This document shows, one piece after another, positions 8,548 to 16,470 of a DNA stretch of 64,000 bases. The notes under the pieces were generated by a model. That model was not told where the DNA came from. It saw only the letters and a program-made list of their open reading frames with translations, and did no database searches. The stretch spans positions 4,871,501 through 4,935,500 of the forward strand of contig NZ_LJJF01000001.1 in the NCBI RefSeq assembly GCF_001625365.1. Reading direction: 5' to 3'. The position numbers and the translations under genes are program-made. Numbering within the stretch: the first letter of the stretch is position 1; each line of letters opens with the position of its first letter. Source of the stretch: Streptomyces sp. MJM8645. GTDB taxonomy: Bacteria; Actinomycetota; Actinomycetes; Streptomycetales; Streptomycetaceae.

Positions 8548-9780
8548 ATGACCGGACCCGATGTGACCGTGGTGGTCGCGGTCTACAACACCATGCCCTA
8601 CCTCACCGCCTGCCTGGACTCGCTGGTCGGGCAGACCCTGGCGCCCGGGCGGCTGGAGGTGGTGGTCGTCGACGACGGCTCCACGGACGGCGGCGAGGCC
8701 GTCCTGGACGACTACGCCGCCCGCCACCCAGGGCTGTTCCGGGTGGTGCACCAGCCCAACTCGGGCGGCCCGGCGGCCCCCACCAACCGGGGCCTGGCGC
8801 TGGCCCGCGGCCGCTACGTGCTGTTCCTCGGCGCGGACGACTGGCTCGGCGCCGAGGCGCTGGAGCGGCTGGTCACGGCGGCCGACGCCTGGGGTTCGGA
8901 CGTGCTGGTGCCCAAGCAGGTCGGGGTGAACGGGCGGCTGGTGCCGCAGGGGATCTTCCACGCCAACGCCGAGTCCGTCGGCTTCACCGACTCGGCGCTG
9001 GCCTGGGCGCTGTCCGACACCAAGCTGTTCCGGATGGACCTCGTCCGGCGCCACGGGCTGCGCCGCGACGAGGAGTTGAAGGTCTTCTCGGACCAGCCGT
9101 TCACTCTGGAGGCCTGCCTGCGGGCGGGCCGGGTGTCCGTCCTCGCCGACTACGACTGCTACTTCCTGGTGCTGCGTGAGGACTTGGGCAACGTCACCCA
9201 GCGGGCCGGGGTGCTGGACCGGTTGCGCGGGATCGCGGCGTTGCAGCAGGTCGCCGCCGATCTGGCCGAGCCCGGCGGGGAGTTGGACGCGATCCGGGCC
9301 CGCAGTTTCGCCTGGGACGTGCCGCGGCTGCTCCAGGACGACTTCCTGCTGCTCGACGGCGCCGTCCAGGAGCAGGTCTGCGCCGAGGTCGGCCGGCTGA
9401 TCGAGCGCTTCGACGCCCGCGCGGTCTACCCGCGGCTGCCCGTCGCCGAGCGGCTGCGGCTCGAACTCGCCGCCGCCGTCCGGCCGGAGGCGCTGCGGGA
9501 CCTGATCCGGTACGAGGCCGCGCACGGCGACCCGCCGGTGGTCGTCGACGGGCGGCGGCACTACGCGGGCTACCCGGCGTTCCGGGACTCCCGGCTGGGC
9601 CTGCCGGACGAGCTGTTCCTGCTGGGCGAGGAGCCGGTGCGGCTGCCGGTGGAGGTTCCGCCGCTCAACCTGGCCCAGCAGGTGTGGCGCGGCGCCGTGC
9701 CGGCCCAGCTGCGGCGCGGGCTGCGGCGCTACCCGGTGTGGCGCCGGCTCGCCAACACGGTGAACGGGGGCCGGGGGTGA
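8548..9780 (+). CDS. Family 2 glycosyltransferase
   Basis: A 410-residue GT-A fold glycosyltransferase. The N-terminal domain has TVVVAVYNTMPYLTACLDSL, the nucleotide-binding VVVDDGSTDGG, and FLGADDW in place of the DXD metal site. The C-terminal half resembles the accessory region of enzymes that build wall glycopolymers or exopolysaccharides. The ATG at 8548 follows GGAGGG at 12 bases. A longer reading from 8437 has no family similarity. Together with the exporter upstream and the sugar dehydrogenase downstream it suggests assembly and export of a surface glycan, but the acceptor and sugar are not known. Confidence 0.88.
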   Translation: MTGPDVTVVVAVYNTMPYLTACLDSLVGQTLAPGRLEVVVVDDGSTDGGEAVLDDYAARHPGLFRVVHQPNSGGPAAPTNRGLALARGRYVLFLGADDWLGAEALERLVTAADAWGSDVLVPKQVGVNGRLVPQGIFHANAESVGFTDSALAWALSDTKLFRMDLVRRHGLRRDEELKVFSDQPFTLEACLRAGRVSVLADYDCYFLVLREDLGNVTQRAGVLDRLRGIAALQQVAADLAEPGGELDAIRARSFAWDVPRLLQDDFLLLDGAVQEQVCAEVGRLIERFDARAVYPRLPVAERLRLELAAAVRPEALRDLIRYEAAHGDPPVVVDGRRHYAGYPAFRDSRLGLPDELFLLGEEPVRLPVEVPPLNLAQQVWRGAVPAQLRRGLRRYPVWRRLANTVNGGRG

Positions 9781-9839
9781 GCGGGGGGCCCGGAGGCCGG
9801 GGACCCCGGAGGCCGGGCGCCCCGGAGGAGAGGGGACGC

Positions 9840-9907
9840 GGGGATGAGCAGGGTGCGGGGATGAACGGGACGCGAGGATGAACGGGGTGCGGGGATGAGT
9901 CGGGCGA
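9840..9907 (+). repeat. Four 17-bp tandem repeats carrying GGATGA across a start codon
   Basis: Units start at 9840, 9857, 9874 and 9891. Each has the form GRGGATGARYRGGRYGC and contains an ATG. The last unit includes the annotated start (9895) of the sugar dehydrogenase. The tract therefore offers four evenly spaced ATG codons, 17 bases apart and so in alternating frames. Confidence 0.8.
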
Positions 9908-11202
9908 TGGACGTCTGCGTGGTCGGGCTGGGCAAGCTGGGCCTGCCGCTGGCCGTGCAGTTCGCGTTGAAGGGGCACCGGGTGACGGGGGCGGACATCG
10001 CCCCCGGGGTCGTCCGCAGCGTCAACCAGGGCGTGCCGCCGTTCCCCCGGGAGGCGGGTTTGGACGAGGCGCTGAAGCGGGTGGTCGTCGAAGGGCGGCT
10101 GCGGGCCACCACCGACACCACGGCCGCCGTCGCCGCCGCCGAGGCCGTGGTGCTGGTCGTCCCGCTGGTCACCGCCGCCGACGGCACCCCGGACTTCGGC
10201 CTGCTCGACGCGGCCACCGACGCCGTCGCCGCCGGGCTGCGCCGGGGCACCCTGGTCAGCTACGAGACCACCCTGCCGGTCGGCGTCACCCGGGGCCGCT
10301 GGGCGCCCCGGCTGGCGGCCGGCTCCGGGCTGGCCGCCGGGGCGGACTTCGCGCTGGTGTTCAGCCCGGAGCGGGTCCGCACCGGGCGGGTCTTCGCCGA
10401 CCTGCGGCGCTACCCCAAGCTGGTCGGCGGCATGGACGCCGCCTCGACCCGGCGCGGCGCCGAGTTCTACCGGGCCGCGCTGGACTTCGACCCGCGCCCC
10501 GACCTGCCCCGGCCCAACGGCGTCTGGGAGCTGGCCTCGGTGGAGGCGGCGGAGTTCGCCAAGCTCGCCGAGACCACCTACCGGGACGTCAACATCGCGC
10601 TCGCCAACCAGTTCGCCCGGTACGCCGACCGGGTCGGGGTGGACTTCGCGGAGATCGCCGACGCGTGCAACTCGCAGCCGTACAGCCACCTGCACCGGCC
10701 CGGCATCGCGGTCGGCGGGCACTGCATCCCGGTGTACCCGCGGCTGTACCTGTGGAACGACCCGGGTGCGACGGTCGTGCGGGCCGCCCGGGAGGCCAAC
10801 CTGGAGATGCCCGGGTACGCGGTCGGGGTGCTGGACGGCGCGCTGGCGGGCGGGATCGCCGGGCAGGGCGTGCTGGTGCTCGGGGCGGCGTACCGGGGCG
10901 GGGTCAAGGAGACGGCGTACTCGGGGGTGTTCCCGCTGGTCGAGGCGGTGCGGGCGGCGGGGGCGCGGCCGTACGTCAGCGATCCGCTGTACGGGGGCGG
11001 GGAACTGGCGGCGCTCGGGCTGCCCCCGTACGAGGGGGAGCCGGTGGTGGCGGCGGTGCTCCAGGCGGACCACCCGGAGTACCGGGGGCTGGCGCCGGAG
11101 GACCTGCCGGGGGTGCGGGTGCTGCTGGACGGGCGGCGGTGCACGGATCCGGCGGTGTGGGCGGTCGAGGGGGTGCGGCGGATCGTGCTGGGCGGGGCGT
11201 GA
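9895..11202 (+). CDS. Nucleotide-sugar dehydrogenase (UDP-Glc/UDP-ManNAc dehydrogenase family)
   Basis: A 435-residue NAD-dependent enzyme that oxidises C6 of a UDP-sugar to a uronate in two steps. The N-terminal Rossmann motif is VVGLGKLGLPLA. The central region has FAKLAETTYRDVNIALANQFA, and the catalytic Cys is in VGGHCIPVYP. The C-terminal domain contains GAAYRGGVKETAYSGVFPLV. It resembles the WecC/UDP-ManNAc dehydrogenase branch as much as UDP-glucose dehydrogenase, so the substrate is open. The start is ATG 9895, or ATG 9907 just before DVCVVGLG. A tandem repeat covers the start region. Confidence 0.88.
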   Translation: MSRAMDVCVVGLGKLGLPLAVQFALKGHRVTGADIAPGVVRSVNQGVPPFPREAGLDEALKRVVVEGRLRATTDTTAAVAAAEAVVLVVPLVTAADGTPDFGLLDAATDAVAAGLRRGTLVSYETTLPVGVTRGRWAPRLAAGSGLAAGADFALVFSPERVRTGRVFADLRRYPKLVGGMDAASTRRGAEFYRAALDFDPRPDLPRPNGVWELASVEAAEFAKLAETTYRDVNIALANQFARYADRVGVDFAEIADACNSQPYSHLHRPGIAVGGHCIPVYPRLYLWNDPGATVVRAAREANLEMPGYAVGVLDGALAGGIAGQGVLVLGAAYRGGVKETAYSGVFPLVEAVRAAGARPYVSDPLYGGGELAALGLPPYEGEPVVAAVLQADHPEYRGLAPEDLPGVRVLLDGRRCTDPAVWAVEGVRRIVLGGA

Positions 11203-11400
11203 CCATGTTGGGCGGGGCCTGAGGGGTGAGGGTTCAGGCTCTGGCGGGCGTGCGGCTCGCCGCGTCGGCAGGCACGGCGTACCGCACGCGGCGTGAGTGG
11301 GCGGGTACAGGGCGTGCGCCTGGCTGTGCGCGAGGCGTGCCCGGGCGCGCAACCAGGCGCGTGATCGCGGGGCGCGCTCTCACCCGCGCCGGGCAGCGGG

Positions 11401-11406
11401 CAGACT
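11401..11406 (+). promoter_or_regulatory. Possible -10 box (CAGACT) of a leaderless transcript
   Basis: CAGACT is followed by six bases and then the GTG at 11413. No convincing ribosome site is present. The first base deviates from the TANNNT consensus. Confidence 0.35.
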
Positions 11407-11412
11407 GGCGGG

Positions 11413-12708
11413 GTGAGTGACGAAGCCTTCAGCGGTACGGGCCCCGGGGTCCGGTTCACCGCCGCCGACGAGCAGAAGAGACATGGCGTCCGCCGGATGA
11501 AGACCATCGCGACCGGCCTGCTGGCCTTCGCGAGCCTGGTCTTCGCCCTCGCCACCTGGGCCAAGGCGGCCGGCGCCGGCTCCTGGGCCGGGTACGTGGC
11601 GGCGGCCGCCGAGGCGGGCATGGTCGGCGCGCTGGCCGACTGGTTCGCCGTGACGGCGCTGTTCCGCCGCCCGTTGGGCCTGCCGATCCCGCACACCGCG
11701 ATCATCCCGACCAAGAAGGACGCCTTCGGGCGCTCGCTCGGCGACTTCGTCGGCGACAACTTCCTCTCCGGTCACGTGGTGCGCGGCCGCCTCGCGTCGC
11801 TGGGCATCGCCCGGCGGCTGGGGGAGTGGCTGGCCGCGCCGGGCAGCGCCGAGCGGGTCACCAAGGAGGCCTCGGCGGCGCTGCGCGGGGTGCTCGCGGT
11901 GCTCCGGGACGACGACGTGCAGGCGGTCGTCGCCGAGGCGGTGACCAGGCGGGCGGCGGCCACCTCGGTGGCCGAGCCGATGGGCCGGATGCTGGGCAAG
12001 GTGGTCGCGGACGGCGGGCACCACGGCGTGGTCGACCTGGTGGCCGTCCGGGCGCACGGCTGGCTGACGGCCAACCACGAGGAGGTGGTCCAGCGGGTCA
12101 CCCAGAAGACCCCGGGCTGGACGCCCAAGTTCCTCGACAACCAGGTCGGCGAGCGGGTCTACAAGGAGCTGATGCGGTTCGTCACCGACATCCGGGACGA
12201 CCCGGACCACCCGGCCCGCGGCGCCATCGACAACTTCCTCGCCGACTTCGCGACCGAGCTGCAGACCGACCCGGAGACCATCGCCCGGGTGGAGCGGGCC
12301 AAGGTGGAACTGCTGGCCCGGCCCGAGGTGCAGGACCTGATCGCCTCCACCTGGGCGGCCGTCCGCACCCTGGTGGTGAACGCGGCCGAGGACGAGGACA
12401 GCGAACTGCGCCGGCGCATCCGCGAGGGCGTGAGCAGCTTCGGCGCGCGCCTGGCCACCGACGCCAAGCTCCAGGCCAAGGTGGACGGCTGGCTGCAGGA
12501 CGCCGCCCAGTACCTGGTCGACACCTACCGCGCCGAGATCACCTCGCTGATCTCCGAGACGGTGGCGGGCTGGGACGCCGACGACGCCTCCCGCAAGATC
12601 GAGGCCAACGTGGGCCGCGACCTGCAGTTCATCCGGATCAACGGCACCGTGGTCGGCGCCATGGCCGGGCTGCTCATCCACACCGTCGCGACCGCCCTCG
12701 GAGGCTGA
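11413..12708 (+). CDS. DUF445 family membrane-associated protein
   Basis: A 431-residue DUF445 protein. An N-terminal hydrophobic helix (ATGLLAFASLVFALATWAK) is followed by the family hallmark EAGMVGALADWFAVTALFRRPLGLPIPHTAIIP. A long, charged, mostly helical middle section follows, and a second hydrophobic segment lies at the extreme C-terminus (GTVVGAMAGLLIHTVATAL). This hairpin-like plan is typical of the family (YheB/YjiN). Its function is unknown. A membrane-tethered coiled structure in the cytosol is the likely topology. The gene stands 65 bp before adenosine deaminase, which has its own promoter. Confidence 0.88.
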   Translation: MSDEAFSGTGPGVRFTAADEQKRHGVRRMKTIATGLLAFASLVFALATWAKAAGAGSWAGYVAAAAEAGMVGALADWFAVTALFRRPLGLPIPHTAIIPTKKDAFGRSLGDFVGDNFLSGHVVRGRLASLGIARRLGEWLAAPGSAERVTKEASAALRGVLAVLRDDDVQAVVAEAVTRRAAATSVAEPMGRMLGKVVADGGHHGVVDLVAVRAHGWLTANHEEVVQRVTQKTPGWTPKFLDNQVGERVYKELMRFVTDIRDDPDHPARGAIDNFLADFATELQTDPETIARVERAKVELLARPEVQDLIASTWAAVRTLVVNAAEDEDSELRRRIREGVSSFGARLATDAKLQAKVDGWLQDAAQYLVDTYRAEITSLISETVAGWDADDASRKIEANVGRDLQFIRINGTVVGAMAGLLIHTVATALGG

Positions 12709-12722
12709 CCCCGGGGCGGCCT

Positions 12723-12728
12723 ATCCTT
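12723..12728 (+). promoter_or_regulatory. -10 box TATCCT of the adenosine deaminase gene
   Basis: TATCCT lies about 45 bases before the GTG at 12773. The intervening leader contains GAGGAAGTAGGGA as ribosome site. Confidence 0.4.
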
Positions 12729-12772
12729 GCCAGCACCTGTCGGTACGCGCGTAGAGGAAGTAGGGAACCACC

Positions 12773-13840
12773 GTGGTCCAGCCGGACGGAAGTCGGATCG
12801 GAAACCCCAGTGGCCAGGGGGGCATCGAGGCGTTCATCGCCGGGATGCCCAAGGCGGAGCTGCACGTCCACCACGTGGGCTCGGCCTCGCCGCGCGTCGT
12901 CGCCGAGCTGGCGGCCCGCCACCGCGGCCGCTCGAAGGTGCCGGTCGACCCGGCGGCGCTCGCCGAGTACTTCACCTTCACCGACTTCGCGCACTTCATC
13001 GACGTCTACCTGAGCGTCGTGGACCTGATCCGCGACGCCGAGGACGTCCGCGCGCTCACCTACGGCGTGGCCGAGGACATGGCGCGCCAGAACATCCGGT
13101 ACGCCGAACTGACCATCACCCCGTACTCCTCGGTCAAGCGGGGCATCCCGGACGTCGCCTTCATGGAGGCGATCGAGGACGCCCGGCTGCGCGCCGAGAA
13201 GGAGCTCGGGGTCGTGCTGCGCTGGTGCTTCGACATCCCCGGCGAGGCCGGCCTGGAGGCCGCCGAGGAGACCGCCCGGCTCGCCGTCGACCTGGCCCCC
13301 GAGGGCCTGGTCAGCTTCGGCCTCGGCGGCCCGGAGATCGGCGTGCCGCGCCCGCAGTTCAAGCCCTACTTCGACCGGGCGCGGGCGGCCGGCCTGCGCA
13401 GCGTCCCGCACGCGGGCGAGACCACCGGGCCGGAGACGGTCTGGGACGCGATCCGGGTGCTCGGCGCCGAGCGCATCGGGCACGGCACGCAGTCGGTGAA
13501 GGACCCGGCGCTGCTGGACCACCTGGGCGAGCACCGGATCCCGCTGGAGGTCTGCCCGACCTCCAACATCGCCACCCGGGCGGTGGAGCGGATCGAGGAG
13601 CACCCGATCAAGCGGATGGTGGACGCCGGGCTGCTGGTCACCGTCAACAGCGACGACCCGCCGATGTTCGGCACCGACCTCAACACCGAGTACGCCGTCG
13701 CGGCGCGGCTGCTGGGCCTGGACGAGTCCGGGGTGGCGGCGCTGGCGCGCAACGCGGTCGAGGCGTCCTTCCTGGACGTGGCGGGCAAGGCGCGGCTGGC
13801 CGGCGAGATCGACGCGTACCTGGCGGGCTGGAAGGCCTGA
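12773..13840 (+). CDS. add: Adenosine deaminase
   Basis: This 355-residue zinc enzyme hydrolyses adenosine to inosine in purine salvage. The metal site begins with ELHVHHVGSAS. The other signature segments are HAGETTG (catalytic His-Ala-Gly-Glu), RIGHGTQS, LEVCPTSN and the metal/catalytic NSDDPPMFGT near residue 290. The HVHHVGS form, in place of the classic HxHL, is the version seen in most streptomycete Add-like proteins. Deamination of adenosine is therefore inferred from family, not certain. The GTG start has an AGGAAG/AGGGA ribosome site. A strong terminator follows. Confidence 0.9.
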   Translation: MVQPDGSRIGNPSGQGGIEAFIAGMPKAELHVHHVGSASPRVVAELAARHRGRSKVPVDPAALAEYFTFTDFAHFIDVYLSVVDLIRDAEDVRALTYGVAEDMARQNIRYAELTITPYSSVKRGIPDVAFMEAIEDARLRAEKELGVVLRWCFDIPGEAGLEAAEETARLAVDLAPEGLVSFGLGGPEIGVPRPQFKPYFDRARAAGLRSVPHAGETTGPETVWDAIRVLGAERIGHGTQSVKDPALLDHLGEHRIPLEVCPTSNIATRAVERIEEHPIKRMVDAGLLVTVNSDDPPMFGTDLNTEYAVAARLLGLDESGVAALARNAVEASFLDVAGKARLAGEIDAYLAGWKA

Positions 13841-13884
13841 TTCCCGGCGTCCGCCCTGGTGGACGCCCTGTGAAGTGCCCCGTG

Positions 13885-13920
13885 AACCGCCCCGCCGGCA
13901 GCTGCCGGCGGGGCGGTTTT
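13885..13920 (+). terminator. Rho-independent terminator of add
   Basis: Positions 13885-13918 form a perfect 34-nt palindrome (AACCGCCCCGCCGGC arm with a CAGCTG centre). Including the TT of the palindrome, TTTT then C follows the GC stem. This is the clearest intrinsic terminator in the window. Confidence 0.85.
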
Positions 13921-13937
13921 CTGTCGCCATTCGGACA

Positions 13938-13989
13938 TGGTGCCAAAGTGGCGCCATTAATGGCTCGACATGGCACCACTGCTGTGCCA
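13938..13989 (+). promoter_or_regulatory. Helically phased TGGYRCCA operator array
   Basis: TGGTGCCA (13938-13945), TGGCGCCA (13949-13956) and TGGCACCA (13971-13978) have centres 11 and 22 bp apart. A degenerate CTGTGCCA (13982-13989) falls a further 11 bp on. GCCATTAATGGC (13953-13964) is itself a perfect palindrome. The array ends 10 bp before the ribbon-helix-helix gene. Tandem palindromic half-sites on one face of the helix are how such proteins usually bind, so autoregulation is the obvious reading. Confidence 0.6.
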
Positions 13990-13999
13990 TGCTGAAGCC

Positions 14000-14575
14000 A
14001 TGGACCTCACGCCGTACGTCGAAAACCTTCGGAACGAGCTCGCGGTGGCCGCGGGCACGGGCGGGGACGAAGCCCGCGCGCTGGCCGAGCGGCTGACGCT
14101 GCCGCTGGATTCGGCCGTGCGGCTCACCCTGCTCAACGCGCTCTCGGCCGCGATGGGCGAAGTGACCCGCGAGCTCGCCCCCGGCTCGGTGGACGTGCGG
14201 CTGCGCGGGCTCGATCCCGAGTTCGTGGTCACCGTACCGCCCGGCACCGACGCCTTCCACGGTGATGTGTCGCCCGTGGTGCCACCGATGGCGCCGATGG
14301 TGGCATCGGTGGTGCCAGTGGCGCCGCCAGTGGTGCCGGAGTCGGACGAGACGGGCACCGCCCGGATCAACCTGCGCCTGCCCGCCCACCTCAAGGCCCG
14401 GGCGGAGGAGGCCGCCGGGCAGGAGGGCCTCTCCCTCAACGCCTGGCTGGTCCGGGCCGTCGCCGGCGCGCTGGAGGCCGGCGAGCCGGCCGCCCGCCCG
14501 GCCGCCACACCGGCCCCCCAGCCGACGGTCCGCCCGCGCCGCGGCGGCCAGGGCTTCACCGGCTGGGTCCACTAA
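14000..14575 (+). CDS. Ribbon-helix-helix (HicB/Arc-like) regulator
   Basis: A 191-residue protein. Residues 1-80 form a helical domain of unknown role that opens with MDLTPYVENLRNELAVAA. Residues 90-115 are a Val/Pro/Ala/Met linker. Residues 120-160 (TARINLRLPAHLKARAEEAA, then SLNAWLVRAV) are a clear ribbon-helix-helix DNA-binding fold. A basic Pro-rich tail follows. The ATG at 14000 fits the domain start. It heads a conserved-looking set with a DUF4097 protein and a DrrAB-type transporter. It is probably a transcription factor for that unit, binding the TGGYRCCA sites just upstream. There is no HicA toxin. Confidence 0.75.
   Translation: MDLTPYVENLRNELAVAAGTGGDEARALAERLTLPLDSAVRLTLLNALSAAMGEVTRELAPGSVDVRLRGLDPEFVVTVPPGTDAFHGDVSPVVPPMAPMVASVVPVAPPVVPESDETGTARINLRLPAHLKARAEEAAGQEGLSLNAWLVRAVAGALEAGEPAARPAATPAPQPTVRPRRGGQGFTGWVH
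14277..14338 (+). promoter_or_regulatory. Second TGGYRCC(A/G) cluster inside the regulator gene
   Basis: TGGTGCCA (14277), TGGCGCCG (14289), TGGTGCCA (14310), TGGCGCCG (14319) and TGGTGCCG (14331) lie within 62 bp encoding the linker. The linker uses the codons CCA and GCA, which are rare in this GC-rich genome. Selection for the DNA motif is therefore plausible. A chance effect of a Val-Pro repeat cannot be excluded. Confidence 0.35.
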
Positions 14576-14584
14576 CGCTTCCGC

Positions 14585-14640
14585 CCGCTCCATCCGCTCC
14601 GCCTGCCAGACCCGCTCCATCCGCTCCATCCGCGCTCCAT
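14585..14640. repeat. CCGCTCCAT short repeats
   Basis: CCGCTCCAT occurs at 14585, 14612 and 14621, with near copies at 14594 and 14630. It fills much of the 132-bp gap between the regulator and DUF4097 genes. No promoter or other gene is obvious there. Confidence 0.6.
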
Positions 14641-14707
14641 CCGCAACGACGTCACCCCCGCTCCGACCAGCGGGAACACCCATCAGAGTCAAGAGGACGG
14701 GACAGCC

Positions 14708-15544
14708 ATGCCTACGTACGAGACCGACGGACCGATCTCCGCCACCCTCGAATTCGAGATCGGCTCGGTGCGGATCAGCGCGAGCAAGCGCACCGACACC
14801 GTGGTCGAGGTCAAGCCCGCCAACCCCGCCGAGGAGGCGGACGTCAAGGCCGCCCAGCAGACCCAGGTCGACTACGCCGGCGGCCGGTTCACCCTCAAGG
14901 GCCCGAAGAAGCGCTCGCCGTTCGGCCGGATCGGCTCGATCGACATCCTGATCGAGCTGCCGGCGGGCTCCGAGGTCAACGCCGACGCCCCGATGGCCAC
15001 CTTCGTCGCCGAGGGCCCGCTCGGCGACTGCCGGCTGAAGACCTCGCTCGGCCGGATCCAGGTCGAGCAGGCCGCGAGCGCGCGGCTCAAGACCGACCAC
15101 GGGGAGGTCCGGGTGGACTCGGTCGACGGGGACGCGGAGGTCTCCGGGCTCGGCCGGGTCGCGGTCGGCACGGTCGGGGGCGCGCTGACGGTCAAGAACA
15201 GCAACGGCGACACGGAGGTCCGCGAGGTCCACGGGGCGCTCAAGGCCAGCTCCTCCTTCGGCCGGATCGAGGTCGGCACCGCCCACGCGGGGGTGGACGC
15301 CAAGACGGCGCACGGCCCGATCCGGATCGGCCGGGTGGTGCGCGGCCAGATCACCATGCAGACCTCCCTGGGGGACTTGGAGGTCGGCATCGCGGAGGGT
15401 ACGGCCGCCTGGCTCGACGTGCACAGCAAGGTCGGCACCGTGCGCAACGCCCTCGGTGCGACGCAGGGTCCGGGCGACGCTCGGGAGACCGTTGAGGTCC
15501 GCGGCCGCACCCAGCTCGGCGACGTCGTGATCCGGAGGGCGTGA
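14708..15544 (+). CDS. DUF4097 beta-strand repeat protein
   Basis: A 278-residue protein made of short repeated beta strands, many with the pattern LGRIQVEQAASARLKTDHG, GDTEVREVHGALKASSSFG and AHGPIRIGRVVRGQITMQT. This is the parallel beta-helix signature of DUF4097. It has no signal peptide or membrane segment, unlike many family members, so it is probably cytosolic. Its stop codon TGA overlaps the ATG of the ABC ATPase gene (TGATG), which implies coupled translation and a role linked to the transporter. The exact role is unknown. Confidence 0.88.
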   Translation: MPTYETDGPISATLEFEIGSVRISASKRTDTVVEVKPANPAEEADVKAAQQTQVDYAGGRFTLKGPKKRSPFGRIGSIDILIELPAGSEVNADAPMATFVAEGPLGDCRLKTSLGRIQVEQAASARLKTDHGEVRVDSVDGDAEVSGLGRVAVGTVGGALTVKNSNGDTEVREVHGALKASSSFGRIEVGTAHAGVDAKTAHGPIRIGRVVRGQITMQTSLGDLEVGIAEGTAAWLDVHSKVGTVRNALGATQGPGDARETVEVRGRTQLGDVVIRRA

Positions 15545-16470
15545 TGGCGGCGATCTCGGCAGTCGGACTGACCAAGTCCTACGGCGACAAGGCCGTGCTG
15601 AACGGCATCGACCTGGAGATTCCGGCGGGCAGCGTGTTCGCCCTGCTCGGGCCGAACGGCGCCGGCAAGACCACCACCGTGCAGATCCTCTCCACCCTGA
15701 TCCCGGCCGACGGCGGGGTGGCCCGGGTGGCCGGGCACGACGTGGTCGAGCAGGCCTCCGGGGTGCGGGCGGCGATCGGTGTCACCGGCCAGTTCTCGGC
15801 GGTGGACAACCTGCTCACCGCCGAGGAGAACCTGCTGCTGATGGCGGACCTCAACCACCTCCCCCGTCGGGAGGGGCGGAGGCGGGCCGAGGATCTGCTG
15901 CGGCGGTTCGACCTCACGGAGGCGGCGCGCAAGCCGGTCGTCACCTTCTCCGGCGGCATGCGGCGCAAGCTCGACCTGGCGATGACGCTGGTCGGCGATC
16001 CGCGGGTGATCTTCCTCGACGAGCCGACCACCGGGCTGGACCCGCGCAGTCGGCGGACGATGTGGGAGATCATCCGGGGGCTGGTCGCCGACCATGGGGT
16101 GACGATCTTCCTCACCACCCAGTACCTGGAGGAGGCCGACGAACTCGCCGACCGGATCGCCGTCCTGGACGGCGGGCGGATCGTCGCCGAGGGCACGGCG
16201 GACGAGCTGAAGCGGATCGTCCCCGGCGGGCGGATCCGGCTCCAGTTCGCGGACGCGGCCCAACTGGGGGCTGCCGCCGGACTGTTCGACTACGCGGTGG
16301 TCGACACCGAGGCGCTGCGGCTGGACATCCCGGGGGACAACTCCGTGGTCACCGTGAAGGCGGTGCTGGACGCGCTCGACAACGCCTCGGTCCGGGCCGA
16401 GTCGCTGGTCGTGGAGACGGCCGATCTGGACGACGTGTTCCTCACGCTGACGGGAGAGGGCGTCCGATGA
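15544..16470 (+). CDS. ABC transporter ATP-binding protein (DrrA family)
   Basis: A 308-residue ATPase of the daunorubicin-resistance DrrA type. Walker A is GPNGAGKTT, the signature is FSGGMRRKLDLA, Walker B is VIFLDEPTTGLDPRSR and the switch region is FLTTQYLEEAD, with the Gln that DrrA proteins carry in place of His. A C-terminal domain ends DDVFLTLTGEGVR, also typical. It would drive efflux of a lipophilic compound through the next gene product. The ATG at 15544 shares a base with the previous stop. A GTG one codon earlier is possible. Confidence 0.93.
   Translation: MAAISAVGLTKSYGDKAVLNGIDLEIPAGSVFALLGPNGAGKTTTVQILSTLIPADGGVARVAGHDVVEQASGVRAAIGVTGQFSAVDNLLTAEENLLLMADLNHLPRREGRRRAEDLLRRFDLTEAARKPVVTFSGGMRRKLDLAMTLVGDPRVIFLDEPTTGLDPRSRRTMWEIIRGLVADHGVTIFLTTQYLEEADELADRIAVLDGGRIVAEGTADELKRIVPGGRIRLQFADAAQLGAAAGLFDYAVVDTEALRLDIPGDNSVVTVKAVLDALDNASVRAESLVVETADLDDVFLTLTGEGVR

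Noticed and set aside
7249..11352. A 1367-codon minus-strand open frame across the ATPase, glycosyltransferase and dehydrogenase genes
   Set aside because: It is an antisense shadow. The composition is Arg/Pro/His-rich with no domain, while three well-recognised genes occupy the plus strand.
14000..14575. HicAB toxin-antitoxin system
   Set aside because: The C-terminal fold is HicB-like, but there is no HicA toxin gene beside it and the neighbours are a transporter unit.
12674..15424. A 916-codon minus-strand frame over add and the RHH/DUF4097 genes
   Set aside because: It crosses a perfect plus-strand terminator and three plus-strand genes and has no recognisable domain.
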